NCBI RefSeq assembly: GCF_023156285.1
Contig: NZ_JAKZAJ010000001.1
Span: 806,001-870,000, forward strand
Length of the DNA: 64,000 nt
Origin: Marinobacter koreensis
GTDB lineage: Bacteria; Pseudomonadota; Gammaproteobacteria; Pseudomonadales; Oleiphilaceae
Reading direction: 5' to 3'
Part shown: one piece after another, positions 5,905-15,009 of the stretch
Numbering within the stretch: position 1 is the stretch's first letter
Layout of the letters: each line of letters opens with the position of its first letter
Notes under the pieces: model-generated
Database searches by the model: none
Told to the model about the DNA's origin: nothing
Seen by the model: only the letters and a program-made list of their open reading frames with translations
Position numbers and translations under genes: made by a program

Positions 5905-6366
5905 ATGACTGCAGGACGTAGACCAAAGCCAGCACAGCTCAAGGTTCTTGAAGGTAACTTCCGAAAGGACCGGGATAGCCACGGTGCGAACGAGCAACGG
6001 CCGATCGGTCTGCCGGATTGTCCGAAGTGGCTGCCGCGTTCTGCCAAGAAGTATTGGTCTGAGGTGGGGCCCCAGCTGGAAAAGGCGGGTCTGATTTCCC
6101 TGCTGGACCAGGCGGCCTTTGCGGCGCATTGCGACTCGGTCGGTAAGTTCGAGGAGATCACTAAGAAGCTGAAGCGCCTGGAGGACATGATTGACCACAC
6201 GCCGCAGGACTACGCGGTGCAGTCGGTGTATTTCCAGATCCGGAACAAGCTGTGGGATCAGGTCATGAAGAGCGCCAACGAATTCGGACTCACGCCAGCC
6301 GGTGCAAGCAAGGTGAAGGCGCCGGCACAAGGGCAGCTCGATCTCGGCGGATTCGAGAATATCTGA
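5905..6366 (+). CDS. terS: Terminase small subunit, P27-like
   Basis: A 153-residue protein of the phage P27 small-terminase family, which recognises cos/pac DNA and stimulates the large subunit. Typical features are the N-terminal GRRPKPAQLKVLEGN, the conserved P-x-x-P-x-W-L region (LPDCPKWLPRSAKKYW, about 35-52), a helical centre and the late KSANEFGLTPAGASKV motif. The ATG directly follows a T7 run and has no close Shine-Dalgarno sequence, so initiation may be weak. Its stop overlaps the terL start (TGATG). Confidence 0.9.
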   Translation: MTAGRRPKPAQLKVLEGNFRKDRDSHGANEQRPIGLPDCPKWLPRSAKKYWSEVGPQLEKAGLISLLDQAAFAAHCDSVGKFEEITKKLKRLEDMIDHTPQDYAVQSVYFQIRNKLWDQVMKSANEFGLTPAGASKVKAPAQGQLDLGGFENI

Positions 6367-8051
6367 TGGCTCGGGATTACGTCGCGATAGCACTGGAATA
6401 CGCCAACGCGGTAGTAAGTGGTGAACTCCCAGCCTGCAAGTGGGTCCAGCTTGCGTGCCATCGCCAGCTGAGGGACCTGGATCGGGAAGGGACGGCGGAT
6501 TTTCCTTATTGGTGGGAGCCAGCTCTGGCGAACCGGGTTTGCCAGTTCATCGAGCTGCTGCCGCATGTAAAAGGGGAGTGGGCCCGGGAGCGTAAACGGC
6601 TGGAACTCCAGCCCTGGCAGATCTTCCGCCTGACTACGGTGTTTGGCTGGATCAACGAGGACGGGTACCGCCGATTCAAGACGGCGTACAACGAGATGCC
6701 CCGCAAGCAGGGAAAGTCTTCGGAGACTTCAGGCGTTGGCCTATATCTGCTGACCGCAGACGGTGAGCCGGGCGCCGAGGTATACAGTGCTGCGACCACA
6801 CGGGACCAGGCACAGATTACCTGGAAAGACGCCAAGCAGATGGTCGATCGCACGCCGGGATTGCAGGCTCGGTTCGGCGTGGCGACCAGCTCGCACACGG
6901 TTTTCGTTGAACACACCAACAGCGTGTTCCGGTCACTGAGTAGGGACCAAGGCGGCAACCACGACGGCTTGAACGTTCATGGCGGCCTGATCGACGAGCT
7001 CCACGCTCACAAGACGCGAGAGATCTTCGACGTTATCGAAACCGGTACCGGCGCTCGAAAGCAGCCGCTGCTCTGGCTCATTACGACGGCAGGCTTCAAC
7101 CGGGCCGGCATCTGTTATGAGCAGCGCGCCTATGTGACCAAGATCCTTGAGGGCGTCGTCCAGGATGAGAGTTACTTCGGAATCATCTACACGATCGACG
7201 AGGACGACGACTGGACTGAGCCATCAAGCTGGGCAAAGGCGAACCCGAATTGGAATGTTTCGGTGAACCCTGAGGACATCGAGCGGAAAGCGCGCAAGGC
7301 CATGACCATGGCGGCGGCGACCAACAACTTTCTGACCAAGCACCTCAACGTTTGGGTAAACGCCGATACCGCCTGGATGGATTTGCAGGCGTGGGACAAG
7401 TGCGGCAATCCGGAGCGTACGCTGGACCAGTTCAATGGTCGCAAGTGTTGGATCGGTCTGGACCTGGCCAGCAAGATCGACGTCGCGGCACTGGTCCTGC
7501 TGTTTGAGGATGACGACGGCTGGTCAGTATTCGGTCGCTATTACATCCCGGAGGACGCGGCAGATGAGGGGCGAAACCAGCATTACGCAGGGTGGGCCCG
7601 GCAGGGTCTGGTGACGCTGACGCCGGGGCAAGTCACCGACTTCGCGTTTATCGAAGAGGATCTTCGGGAGTTTGCCAGCCGGTTCGATATTCAGGACGTT
7701 GCCTTTGATCCGTGGCAGGCCACGTACCTGGCAACGCGGATGCAGGAGGAAGGGCTGCCCATGGTGGAGTACCGGCAAACGGTAGCCAACATGAGTGAGC
7801 CGATGAAAACGCTGGAGGCGCTGACGCTGGAAGGAAAGTTGCGACATAACGGTGATCCGGTGCTGACCTGGATGATGTCCAACGTCGTGGCGCACCTGGA
7901 CGCCAAAGACAACATTTACCCACGGAAAGAATTCCCTGAAAACAAGATTGATGCGGTTGTGGCTCTGATCATGGCTCTCGGGCGGGCGATCCGCTCGGAA
8001 GGTGATCCGATGCAGCCGTCCATTTACGACACTTCGGACGTGACATGCTGA
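6366..8051 (+). CDS. terL: Terminase large subunit, HK97/Terminase_1 type
   Basis: A 561-residue packaging motor with an N-terminal ATPase and a C-terminal nuclease. The Walker A-like motif PRKQGKSS is at about residues 112-119, Walker B LIDELH near residue 212, and the nuclease acidic residues are in GLDLASKIDVAAL, VAFDPWQA and the final NKIDAVVALIMALG. The ATG at 6366 overlaps the terS stop; an earlier in-frame start lies inside terS and is rejected. The length fits the family. It docks on the portal and pumps DNA into the prohead. Confidence 0.95.
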   Translation: MARDYVAIALEYANAVVSGELPACKWVQLACHRQLRDLDREGTADFPYWWEPALANRVCQFIELLPHVKGEWARERKRLELQPWQIFRLTTVFGWINEDGYRRFKTAYNEMPRKQGKSSETSGVGLYLLTADGEPGAEVYSAATTRDQAQITWKDAKQMVDRTPGLQARFGVATSSHTVFVEHTNSVFRSLSRDQGGNHDGLNVHGGLIDELHAHKTREIFDVIETGTGARKQPLLWLITTAGFNRAGICYEQRAYVTKILEGVVQDESYFGIIYTIDEDDDWTEPSSWAKANPNWNVSVNPEDIERKARKAMTMAAATNNFLTKHLNVWVNADTAWMDLQAWDKCGNPERTLDQFNGRKCWIGLDLASKIDVAALVLLFEDDDGWSVFGRYYIPEDAADEGRNQHYAGWARQGLVTLTPGQVTDFAFIEEDLREFASRFDIQDVAFDPWQATYLATRMQEEGLPMVEYRQTVANMSEPMKTLEALTLEGKLRHNGDPVLTWMMSNVVAHLDAKDNIYPRKEFPENKIDAVVALIMALGRAIRSEGDPMQPSIYDTSDVTC

Positions 8052-8239
8052 TATCGATTCTTACGTTTCTCGTCGGCCTGGCGGGCGCTCTGCTGTTGGC
8101 CTTTGGTTCCTGGCTGGTGTTCCCGCCGGCCGGTTACATCGTGGGCGGGTTGCTGTGCCTGGTCTGGTCATTCATGAGCGCCCGGGCACTGGCGGTTCGC
8201 GACTTACAGGCGACACGCCAGCAGCGGGGTGACGACTGA
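8045..8239 (+). CDS. Small two-helix membrane protein between terL and portal
   Basis: A 64-residue protein with two hydrophobic segments (about 4-25 and 29-50) split by a PPAG turn, and a basic C-terminal tail. It overlaps terL by 7 bp and the portal start by 1 bp (TGATG). Small uncharacterised proteins are common here in HK97-like genomes. A membrane role, for example in superinfection exclusion, is possible; no family was recognised. Confidence 0.6.
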   Translation: MLISILTFLVGLAGALLLAFGSWLVFPPAGYIVGGLLCLVWSFMSARALAVRDLQATRQQRGDD

Positions 8240-9504
8240 TGTTTCTCTCCAGCTTCTTTCAGAGCGGATCGACCAGCAGCCGAAACGGTGGGCGTGACTG
8301 GAGTAACTGGGTGTCCTCAATGTCTGGCCGTGCCAGCTCAGCTGGCGCCATGGTGAACAAAGACACAGCACTGGCGCTGACCGCTTTGCGTGGTTGCGTC
8401 ACTCTCCTGGCGGAGTCGGTGGCCCAGCTACCTTGCGAGCTGTATCGCCGGACAGGTGACGGGAATCGCGAGAGGGCAACGGATCATCCGCTCTACGATG
8501 TCATTCATTCCCAGCCGAACCGCAAAGACACAGCGTTCGAGTATTACGAACAGGCGCAGGGCGCGCTGGGGCTGGATGGCAATCACATCGCTCTGATCGA
8601 TCGCGATGGTGCGGGCTACGTTCGCGAGCTCATTCCCGTGAGCCGCTCAAAGGTTCGGGTGCTCAAGGGCAATGATGGCATGCCCTATTACCACCTTATT
8701 GATGAGAACGAAGTGCTGCCGTCAAGAATGGTGCATCACATCAAGGGATTTTCTCTCGATGGTTACGTTGGTGTTTCACCAATTGAAACCAACGCCGACG
8801 CCATCGGCCTTGCGATCGCCACCGAGGAGCACGCCTCCGCCGTGTTCTCTCGCGGTACCACGATGTCAGGCGTGATCGAACGGCCACGGGAGGCGGCGCC
8901 GATCACGGATCAGGCGAAGCTGGATCGGTTGCTGAGCAAGTTCGCGGAACGGCACAGCGGCATTAGGAATATGTTCAGCGTGGCAATGCTGCAGGAGGGG
9001 ATGACCTACAAACAGCTGGCGATGGATAACGAAAAGGCCCAGCTGCTTGAGAGCCGCAAGCACTCCTCGGTGACAATCTGCCAGCTGTATAAAATCCCGC
9101 CGCACATGATCCAGATGATGGACCGGGCCACGTTCAACAATGTCGAGCAAATGGGTCTCCAGTTCGTGATCTACACGCTTTTGCCCTGGATCAAACGGCA
9201 TGAGTCCGCAATGATGCGCGACCTTCTGTTGCCTTCTGAGCGCTCCAACCTCTACATCGAGTTCAACGTGAGCGGGCTACTGCGAGGGGATCAGAAGTCT
9301 CGCTACGAAGCCTATGCAATTGGCCGTAACTGGGGCTGGCTCTCCGCCAACGATGTGCGCCGGCTTGAGAACATGCCGCCGATTCAGGGCGGCGATCGCT
9401 ATCTCTCTCCGCTGAACATGGCTGAGCCTGGCAATTCTGCCAGCGCGCTTAATGCCACTCCTGACCAAATGAAAGAGATTGAGGACATCCTATGTCGCGT
9501 CTGA
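8239..9504 (+). CDS. Portal protein, HK97 family
   Basis: A 421-residue portal subunit that forms the dodecameric ring at the capsid vertex. The N-terminal VNKDTALALTALRGCVTLLAESVAQLP region (start near residue 38), DHPLYDVIHSQPN, the GNHIALIDRD strand, GVSPIE and the IPPHMIQMMD ... NNVEQMGLQF segment are typical of the Phage_portal family. Length is normal. It overlaps the small membrane-protein gene upstream and the protease downstream (13 bp), as in a tightly coupled head operon. Confidence 0.95.
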   Translation: MFLSSFFQSGSTSSRNGGRDWSNWVSSMSGRASSAGAMVNKDTALALTALRGCVTLLAESVAQLPCELYRRTGDGNRERATDHPLYDVIHSQPNRKDTAFEYYEQAQGALGLDGNHIALIDRDGAGYVRELIPVSRSKVRVLKGNDGMPYYHLIDENEVLPSRMVHHIKGFSLDGYVGVSPIETNADAIGLAIATEEHASAVFSRGTTMSGVIERPREAAPITDQAKLDRLLSKFAERHSGIRNMFSVAMLQEGMTYKQLAMDNEKAQLLESRKHSSVTICQLYKIPPHMIQMMDRATFNNVEQMGLQFVIYTLLPWIKRHESAMMRDLLLPSERSNLYIEFNVSGLLRGDQKSRYEAYAIGRNWGWLSANDVRRLENMPPIQGGDRYLSPLNMAEPGNSASALNATPDQMKEIEDILCRV

Positions 9505-10424
9505 TCAATTATCCGCATGTAGCGTCCATGGTGTTTGGCGTGCCGCTGTTCGCCACGCCGGCGCTGGTCACCGCTGTGAAATCCGTTCTGGAGCCTCGTC
9601 TCCTTGGTAAGGACACTGGCTCAGTTGAGTCCATGGCACCGCTGGCGCTGATGGATGAGGAACAGCGGGCCGCTCAGCCGGAGCGAACCGCGAACCAGCT
9701 GGCTGTGATTCCGGTTCACGGAATTCTGGTACCGCGCCGGGGCGAAATCACCGAAAGCTGTGAAGAGCTGGTTTCTTATGAGCTACTGCGATCGCAGATT
9801 GAATCTGTGCGGCATAACGACCAGGTGGCGGAAATCATTCTGGATTTCCACACCGGTGGTGGCTCTGCGCTCGGATGCAAGGAAGCGGCTGATTACATCC
9901 GCATGGTGTCTGCTGAAAAGCCGATCACAGCGCTGATCAACTTCGCGGCCTGCTCAGCAGGGTATTTCCTGGCCTCTGCCTGCTCACGGATCGTCGCCAG
10001 CCCTACGTCAATGGTTGGGTCCATCGGCGTGATTATCGAAACCTACGATGTGAGCCGTGCCGAGGAAGCCGCCGGCATCAAGTTCAACACCTTCTTTCGG
10101 GGAGGGCACAAGAACGATGCCTCACCTCATGAGCCAATCACAGACCAGGCCACCCTGGAGATCGGGCGTCGGCTGGACGCGGCCTACGAAATGTTTACCA
10201 CGTCGGTTGCGGAGTATCGCGGCCTGGATGTGGAAGCGGTGGTGGCTACCGAGGCAAAGGTGTTTTCCGCGAAAGAGGCGCTCAGCCTGAAGCTGATTGA
10301 TGAGATCGCGCCCGCTCAGGACGCGGTGAATGCCATTGCAGCAAGCTACCGGCAAACCGAACAGGGCGGGAGCCGGCGGATCTCCGCACAAGCTCATGCC
10401 CTGAATACCCAATGCCAGCTCTAG
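9492..10424 (+). CDS. Prohead maturation protease, S49/ClpP-like
   Basis: A 310-residue serine protease of the lambda gpC/SppA (S49) type. A linker of about 70 residues precedes the protease core (VIPVHGILVPRRGE). The nucleophile Ser is in FAACSAGYFLASAC (about residues 154-167), followed by SPTSMVGSIGVI, which shapes the oxyanion region. The late VFSAKEALSLKLIDEI helix is typical. It should cut the capsid delta domain and itself before DNA packaging. Neighbours portal and major capsid support this. It is a ClpP-fold enzyme, unlike the U35-type protease of HK97 itself. Confidence 0.92.
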   Translation: MSRLINYPHVASMVFGVPLFATPALVTAVKSVLEPRLLGKDTGSVESMAPLALMDEEQRAAQPERTANQLAVIPVHGILVPRRGEITESCEELVSYELLRSQIESVRHNDQVAEIILDFHTGGGSALGCKEAADYIRMVSAEKPITALINFAACSAGYFLASACSRIVASPTSMVGSIGVIIETYDVSRAEEAAGIKFNTFFRGGHKNDASPHEPITDQATLEIGRRLDAAYEMFTTSVAEYRGLDVEAVVATEAKVFSAKEALSLKLIDEIAPAQDAVNAIAASYRQTEQGGSRRISAQAHALNTQCQL

Positions 10425-10447
10425 CCACGCGGCGGAGCAGCTAACCG

Positions 10448-10471
10448 GGCGGCCATTTGGCCGCCTTTTTT
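10448..10471 (+). terminator. Intrinsic terminator between protease and major capsid
   Basis: A perfect 7-bp stem GGCGGCC / GGCCGCC (10448-10454, 10459-10465) with a 4-nt loop is followed by six T residues. Placed inside the late operon, it may attenuate or be read through by Q-modified polymerase. Confidence 0.75.
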
Positions 10472-10496
10472 GTACCTGAAGAAAGAGGAAAGCGAC

Positions 10497-11780
10497 ATGG
10501 ATTTGATCGAAGAACTCCGCCGCAAGAGAGCGGAAGTAAACCAGAAGGTCCAGGCCCTGGCAGCTGTTGAGCAGGAAAGTGGGGAGCTGACTGCCGAGCA
10601 GCTGGCTGAATTCGATTCACTGAAGGCAGAGTTTGATCAGCTGTCTCAGCGTATGGAGCGAGCGGAGCAGGTTGAGCGTATGCAGGCTGCATCAGCCCAG
10701 CCGGTTCGTCCTTCTGCCAACAATGCCCCTGCGGTTCACGTTAAGCCTGAGCTTAAGCAGTATCCGGGCGCCAGTGCTGCCCGCATGGTTATGTCCATCG
10801 CCGCCGGCGGCGGCAATCTCACCGATGCCGTGAAGTTTGCCCGTACCGAGATTGGCGACATGGACGTCGCAATGGCCATGGAAACCGGCGCTGGATCTGG
10901 CGGGGCTCTGGTGCCGGACAACATGCACGATGAGGTCATCGAGTTGCTGCGTCCGCGTACCGTCGTTCGCCAGCTTGGTGCTCGCAACGTACCGCTGCCG
11001 AACGGGAATCTGTCCATGCCTCGCATGAGTTCCGGTGCGACTGCAGGCTACGTGGGTGAGGGTAATGATGTTCTGGCCAGCGAGGGCAGCACCGACGACG
11101 TGAACCTGTCCGCAAAGACCATGATCACCCTGGTTCCGATGTCCAATCAGCTGATCGGTCGGGCTGGTTTCCGTATCGAGCAGATCGTCCTGAACGACAT
11201 GATCAACGCCATGGCGGTTCGTGAGGATAAGGCTTTCCTCCGGGATGACGGCACCAGCAACACGCCGAAGGGATTCAAGTCAACAGCGACCGATGGCGGT
11301 AAAACCGTTGCCTGGTCAGGAACGGCCGATCTGGCCACGATTGATGCCTATCTCGACAGCCTGATTCTGCAGCTGATGAACAGTGACAGCCTGCTGATTC
11401 AGCCCGGTTGGGCCCTGTCTCCGCGCAGCTATATGAAGCTGTTCGGCCTTCGCGATGGGAATGGCAATAAGGTCTATCCGGAACTGGCCCAGGGGATGCT
11501 GAAAGGCTATCCGATCAAGCATACCACCACCATTCCGACCAACCTTGGCGCCGGTACCAACGAGTCCGAGATCTATTTTGCGGACTGGAACGACGTGGTG
11601 ATTGGCGAGCAGGAGAACATGCGCGTCGATTTCTCCCGCGAGGCGACCTACAAGGACGGAGCCGGAAACCTCGTGTCCGCATTCTCCCGAAACCAGTCTG
11701 TGGTGCGCGTTGTGGCTGAGCACGATATCGGCTTCCGCCATCTGGAAGGCTTGGTGCTGGGGACTGCGGTCACCTGGTAA
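10497..11780 (+). CDS. Major capsid protein, HK97 fold
   Basis: A 427-residue capsid subunit. Residues about 1-65 form a charged coiled coil (LIEELRRKRAEVNQKV, then ERAEQVERMQ), the delta/scaffold domain expected to be removed by the protease. The rest is the HK97 fold: GGALVPDNMHDEVIELLRP, ATAGYVGEG, the RIEQIVLNDMINAMA spine-helix region, LRDDGTSNTPKG and the terminal VRVVAEHDIGFRH. The start at 10497 follows AGAGGAAAG; a longer in-frame reading would extend through the upstream terminator. Confidence 0.95.
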   Translation: MDLIEELRRKRAEVNQKVQALAAVEQESGELTAEQLAEFDSLKAEFDQLSQRMERAEQVERMQAASAQPVRPSANNAPAVHVKPELKQYPGASAARMVMSIAAGGGNLTDAVKFARTEIGDMDVAMAMETGAGSGGALVPDNMHDEVIELLRPRTVVRQLGARNVPLPNGNLSMPRMSSGATAGYVGEGNDVLASEGSTDDVNLSAKTMITLVPMSNQLIGRAGFRIEQIVLNDMINAMAVREDKAFLRDDGTSNTPKGFKSTATDGGKTVAWSGTADLATIDAYLDSLILQLMNSDSLLIQPGWALSPRSYMKLFGLRDGNGNKVYPELAQGMLKGYPIKHTTTIPTNLGAGTNESEIYFADWNDVVIGEQENMRVDFSREATYKDGAGNLVSAFSRNQSVVRVVAEHDIGFRHLEGLVLGTAVTW

Positions 11781-11784
11781 TCCC

Positions 11785-11812
11785 GTGGCGGCGTAGTTCC
11801 GCCACTCTCTTT
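11785..11812 (+). terminator. Terminator-like hairpin after the capsid gene
   Basis: The stem GTGGCGG / CCGCCAC (11785-11791, 11799-11805) has a 7-nt loop and a T-rich but interrupted tail. It may reduce transcription past the highly expressed capsid gene. Confidence 0.5.
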
Positions 11813-11834
11813 TCTTTCATCAGGAGTATGAGTC

Positions 11835-12059
11835 ATGGCTGAACAAACCAAGAAAGACGAAACCGCCAAGGATCAGGGCGACTCACAAACCGACCCGGTA
11901 GTGATCACCTTCACTAAACCCTGGAGCCGTTACAGTCGCGGCGATGTGGCTGGGTTCAGTGCCAAAGAGGCGGAGCGGCTTATCAAGGGCAAGGTTGCTG
12001 TGAAAGGCACCAAGTTGCCGGCGGCCAAAGCCGATCAGGAACCGGAACCGAAAGCCTAA
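11835..12059 (+). CDS. Small head-associated protein of unknown function
   Basis: A 74-residue, strongly charged protein between the major capsid and the connector genes. An acidic/lysine-rich N-terminus leads to a compact motif PWSRYSRGDVAGFSAKEAERLIKG (about 29-52), which recurs in small phage head-region proteins. The C-terminus is Lys/Glu/Pro rich. Its place suggests a decoration, head-fibre or connector accessory role; no function can be assigned. Confidence 0.6.
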   Translation: MAEQTKKDETAKDQGDSQTDPVVITFTKPWSRYSRGDVAGFSAKEAERLIKGKVAVKGTKLPAAKADQEPEPKA

Positions 12060-12096
12060 CGCAATGCCGGCTTCGGCCGGCTGAGGACTTGCCCGA

Positions 12097-12630
12097 ATGA
12101 TCACGCTTGAAGAGGCCAAGGCGCATTGCCGCATTGAGCACGATGCCGAGGACAGCCTAGTTCAGTCTCTGATCTCGGCTGCGTTTCGGCAGATTGAGAA
12201 CAGAACGGGCCAGGCATTCGACCATGTTGCAGATGCTGAGATGGTCCTGGACAGCCTCCCCTCCGGCGATAGCGGAATCGAACTGAAGTGGACGCCGGTT
12301 CGGGCTGTTAAGGGAGTGGTGTACCTGGATCCGCTTGGGGTTGAGCAGACCCTGTCTGGTGCTGATCTCTTGCTCGATGTCCGTGGTGTTTATCCGATGC
12401 TTTACCCGGCACAGGAATGGCCGGAAAGCAAACGTGACCGCGCCTCAGTCAAGGTAACCGCAGACATTGGTTACGAAACGGTACCTGCCGATGTTCGAGC
12501 AGCGGCCCTGCTGATCATCGGGCACCTTTATGAAAACCGTGAAGCCGTGGTGATAGGGACGATTGCCACGGAACTTCCACTGGGGGTGGACCTGTTGCTC
12601 GCCCCTTATGTCATTCACAGGATGGGCTGA
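12097..12630 (+). CDS. Head-tail connector, HK97 gp6-like
   Basis: A 177-residue protein of the gp6-like connector family, which forms a ring below the portal. The N-terminal MITLEEAKAHCRIEHDAEDSLVQSLI helix pair and QIENRTGQAF are hallmarks. The C-terminal part has the ADVRAAALLIIGHLYENRE helix found across the family. A long central insertion (about 50-125) is rich in beta-like segments. Translation ends one base before the next start codon. Confidence 0.88.
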   Translation: MITLEEAKAHCRIEHDAEDSLVQSLISAAFRQIENRTGQAFDHVADAEMVLDSLPSGDSGIELKWTPVRAVKGVVYLDPLGVEQTLSGADLLLDVRGVYPMLYPAQEWPESKRDRASVKVTADIGYETVPADVRAAALLIIGHLYENREAVVIGTIATELPLGVDLLLAPYVIHRMG

Positions 12631-12631
12631 T

Positions 12632-13183
12632 ATGCAGGCCGGCAAGCTGAAGGATCGAGTGACCCTGTACGGTGCCAGGACTGGCGATGGCGAGCCTTCC
12701 TGGCCCGTTGTCGGGACGGCCTGGGCTGGGTTTCAGGAGCCCCGAAGCGTTGGGCGGGCAGAGCCTACGGGTATTCGAGCGGTTGATAGCACGTTCGTTC
12801 GCATGCGCTATCGGCCCGATGTTGAGCACGGACAGCTCATCCAGCGCGGTTCCGACTGGTACATCATCGAATCCGTTGAGCCCGGTCAGAGCCACAGTGA
12901 GCTTGCCGTTTCAGCTCGACGGATCATTGGCCACGCTGCGGTCTACCGACAAAAGGGCGATGTTGTCGACGTTCCGGTGCTGGCATTTCTCACCCGGGAA
13001 AATATTTACGTTGGGCCGATGAATGAGCCCCGGTACCAGATCGAGCTGTTCCAGCCTCAGCTGCCATACCCATGGGGCAGGCGGGGGGATCAGATTACGA
13101 CGCGGGGCGTTACCTACACGGTGGATGGTGTTGTCGAGGGCAGTGACGACGGCCTGACTCTTCGCATTATGGGGACTACCTGA
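12632..13183 (+). CDS. Head closure/joining protein with a second head-completion-like domain
   Basis: A 183-residue protein. Residues about 1-100 match the SPP1 gp16/HK97 gp7 head-closure family (AGKLKDRVTLY, then the YIIESVEP strand). The remaining 80 residues look like a separate small beta-barrel with RRGDQITTRGVTYTVDGVVEG, which recalls lambda FII-like joining proteins. Typical gp7 proteins have about 110 residues, so this appears to be a fusion. The ATG at 12632 follows the upstream stop directly; the stop overlaps the next start (TGATG). Confidence 0.75.
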   Translation: MQAGKLKDRVTLYGARTGDGEPSWPVVGTAWAGFQEPRSVGRAEPTGIRAVDSTFVRMRYRPDVEHGQLIQRGSDWYIIESVEPGQSHSELAVSARRIIGHAAVYRQKGDVVDVPVLAFLTRENIYVGPMNEPRYQIELFQPQLPYPWGRRGDQITTRGVTYTVDGVVEGSDDGLTLRIMGTT

Positions 13184-13743
13184 TGCCGCGCCGGCAGCCA
13201 CGGATTCAGATGGATCTGGATAAGCTGGCTGAATTTGCCAGACAGACAGAGCAGATGCCGCAGTCCATACGGCGGGCTACACGTCGATCTCTGAATGATC
13301 AGGCACGAGATGCGAAGCGAGAGTTGGCTCAGCAGATTTCCAAGGATGGGATATCGCGGGCCAAAGCGGGCGGTCAGATTGAGTTGCGGCGGGCGTCCAA
13401 CAAAAAGCCGGAAGCGGTTTTACGCCCAACCAGCCGTCGAATCCCTTTCCGGTATTGGAAAACCACCACAAAGACAACCGACAGCAGCGGTACCCGTGCC
13501 AGTGTCTGGATCCGAAAGGACGGGCAGCTGATGCGGGTATGGGGCTTTGTGAACCCGAAAAGCAAGAATCGACGGATTTTAACTCGCCATAGAAAGGCGG
13601 GTCAGGACCGGATCAAGCCCGCCGCTGGCCACAGCATCAAATTACATTTTCAGGCTGCGGCGGATGAGCGGTATCGCAGCCGGGTAGGTGAGGACCTTCG
13701 AAGTCGTTTTATCAAGTACTTCAATGAAGAGCTGAAAAAATGA
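13183..13743 (+). CDS. Minor tail protein, lambda gpZ-like / tail completion
   Basis: A 186-residue, very basic protein in the place of HK97 gp10 or lambda gpZ. It has an N-terminal helical region (LAEFARQTEQMPQSIRRATRR) and many Arg/Lys residues, including SKNRRILTRHRKAG. gpZ-type proteins act in tail completion and DNA positioning before joining to the head. It is coupled by 1-bp and 4-bp overlaps to its neighbours. Assignment depends on order, size and charge. Confidence 0.65.
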   Translation: MPRRQPRIQMDLDKLAEFARQTEQMPQSIRRATRRSLNDQARDAKRELAQQISKDGISRAKAGGQIELRRASNKKPEAVLRPTSRRIPFRYWKTTTKTTDSSGTRASVWIRKDGQLMRVWGFVNPKSKNRRILTRHRKAGQDRIKPAAGHSIKLHFQAAADERYRSRVGEDLRSRFIKYFNEELKK

Positions 13744-14189
13744 AAGCGAAAGCAACCCAAGTTGTCGACCTACTGATCGCCCGTCTCAACGAGATCAGCA
13801 CGGGAAATGGATTCTTTACCGATATCCCGGGTGAGGTCATGGAGGACGATCCGGCTCTGTATTTCGATGAGCACACGGCGTTGCCGTGCATTGGTATTCG
13901 AAACCTGAGTGACCGGCTGGCTACCCAGGCCCGTGCAGCGACCAACCAAACCCGAACGGTAGAAATTGTGGCTTATCTGGAGCGCGGGCCGGGTGTCAGA
14001 GCCCGTCAGGATGAGCTGCTTCAGGATATCTACCGCACCATATTCAGGCCTGAAAGCATCAAGTTTGATGGCCTGGCTGTCGAGATCGAGGCCGGCGAGG
14101 CTCAGCTCGACGATGTTGACCTCGGCACAAAGATCATACCGATCTACCTGCCGATCATTCTGACGTACAACACCCTGAACTGGAGATAA
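13740..14189 (+). CDS. Tail terminator, gpU-like
   Basis: A 149-residue protein immediately before the tail tube gene. The pattern is that of minor tail protein U: N-terminal helix QVVDLLIARLNEI, then LPCIGIRNLSD, the TRTVEIVAYLE strand and a C-terminal strand rich in Ile (KIIPIYLPIILTYNT). Such proteins cap the tail tube at its head-proximal end and set its final length with the tape measure. Starts in an ATGA overlap with the upstream stop. Confidence 0.75.
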   Translation: MKAKATQVVDLLIARLNEISTGNGFFTDIPGEVMEDDPALYFDEHTALPCIGIRNLSDRLATQARAATNQTRTVEIVAYLERGPGVRARQDELLQDIYRTIFRPESIKFDGLAVEIEAGEAQLDDVDLGTKIIPIYLPIILTYNTLNWR

Positions 14190-14192
14190 CCC

Positions 14193-14945
14193 ATGTACAA
14201 AGACACAGGCCTGATTTTCGCCGGCAACGTCTACATGGCGGCCATCGTGAATGATGTCGCGACGGACTTCGCCGGCCCCATCAACGTTTCGCGTCTGGAG
14301 ATGACGCCGCCGCAGCCGGAATCGGTCGACCGGACCAGCTTCCAGCGTGACACCTATGGCCAGGTGCTCGACTCTGTGAACCTGCCCGGTGAGGCGCCGC
14401 GCATGGCGATGGACTTTGACTCGCTGCCATCCGGCCTTCTGGCGGATGCTCTGGCCGGTACCAGTGAGGCCTACACCTCTTCAGTACAAACCGTGACTGG
14501 TGAGGCGGTAACCCTGGCTGAGGGAGTCTGGCAAAAACTGCCTTACCCGAACGTGGATGTTTCAACCATCACGGTCACTCTGGATTCAGACGGTACCACC
14601 GTTCTGGCTCGTGGCACTGATTATGAGGTTGAGGCTGCCAGTGGCTTGATCCGCGCTCTGAATGCCAATGGTGCGGCTGCTGTAACCATTGATTTCGATA
14701 CCGTGGAAACTTCTGGCCAGAAGATCCTCGGAGCCACCGAGATCTCCAAAAAGCGTCAGATCATCATGGACGGCAAGAACCTGGTGACTGGCAAGAACGC
14801 CACGGTGACTATCTTCAGCGCTTCGTTCAGTGCCACCCAGGCGCTGGATCTGATGGCTCGGGAATTCATCACCGGCACCCTGGAAGGAACCATGACCACG
14901 CCGGAAGGCAAGGGAAGCCCCTACGAAATCCTGATGCAGGAATAA
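14193..14945 (+). CDS. Major tail (tube) protein
   Basis: A 250-residue protein that should polymerise into the tail tube. The first 70 residues (MYKDTGLIFAGNVYMAAI, then RLEMTPPQPESVDRTSF) and the last 60 (KILGATEISKKRQIIMDGKNL, FSASFSATQALDLMA) fit tail-tube proteins. Between them, about residues 95-170, lies an inserted TVTLDSDGTTVLARGTDYEV ... SGLIRAL module of the same general type that is repeated in the large tail proteins at 18916-22540. Placement between gpU-like and tape-measure genes supports the call. Confidence 0.85.
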   Translation: MYKDTGLIFAGNVYMAAIVNDVATDFAGPINVSRLEMTPPQPESVDRTSFQRDTYGQVLDSVNLPGEAPRMAMDFDSLPSGLLADALAGTSEAYTSSVQTVTGEAVTLAEGVWQKLPYPNVDVSTITVTLDSDGTTVLARGTDYEVEAASGLIRALNANGAAAVTIDFDTVETSGQKILGATEISKKRQIIMDGKNLVTGKNATVTIFSASFSATQALDLMAREFITGTLEGTMTTPEGKGSPYEILMQE

Positions 14946-15009
14946 CCTGCACTGGCCAACCGGGCGGTACCGCCGCCCGCTCACCAATCAATGAAATCTG
15001 GAGTACGCC

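Noticed and set aside
12060..12096. GCCGG-rich hairpin between two head genes considered as a terminator
   Set aside because: There is no T-run after the stem and the next gene starts at once; it may influence translation but is not an intrinsic terminator.
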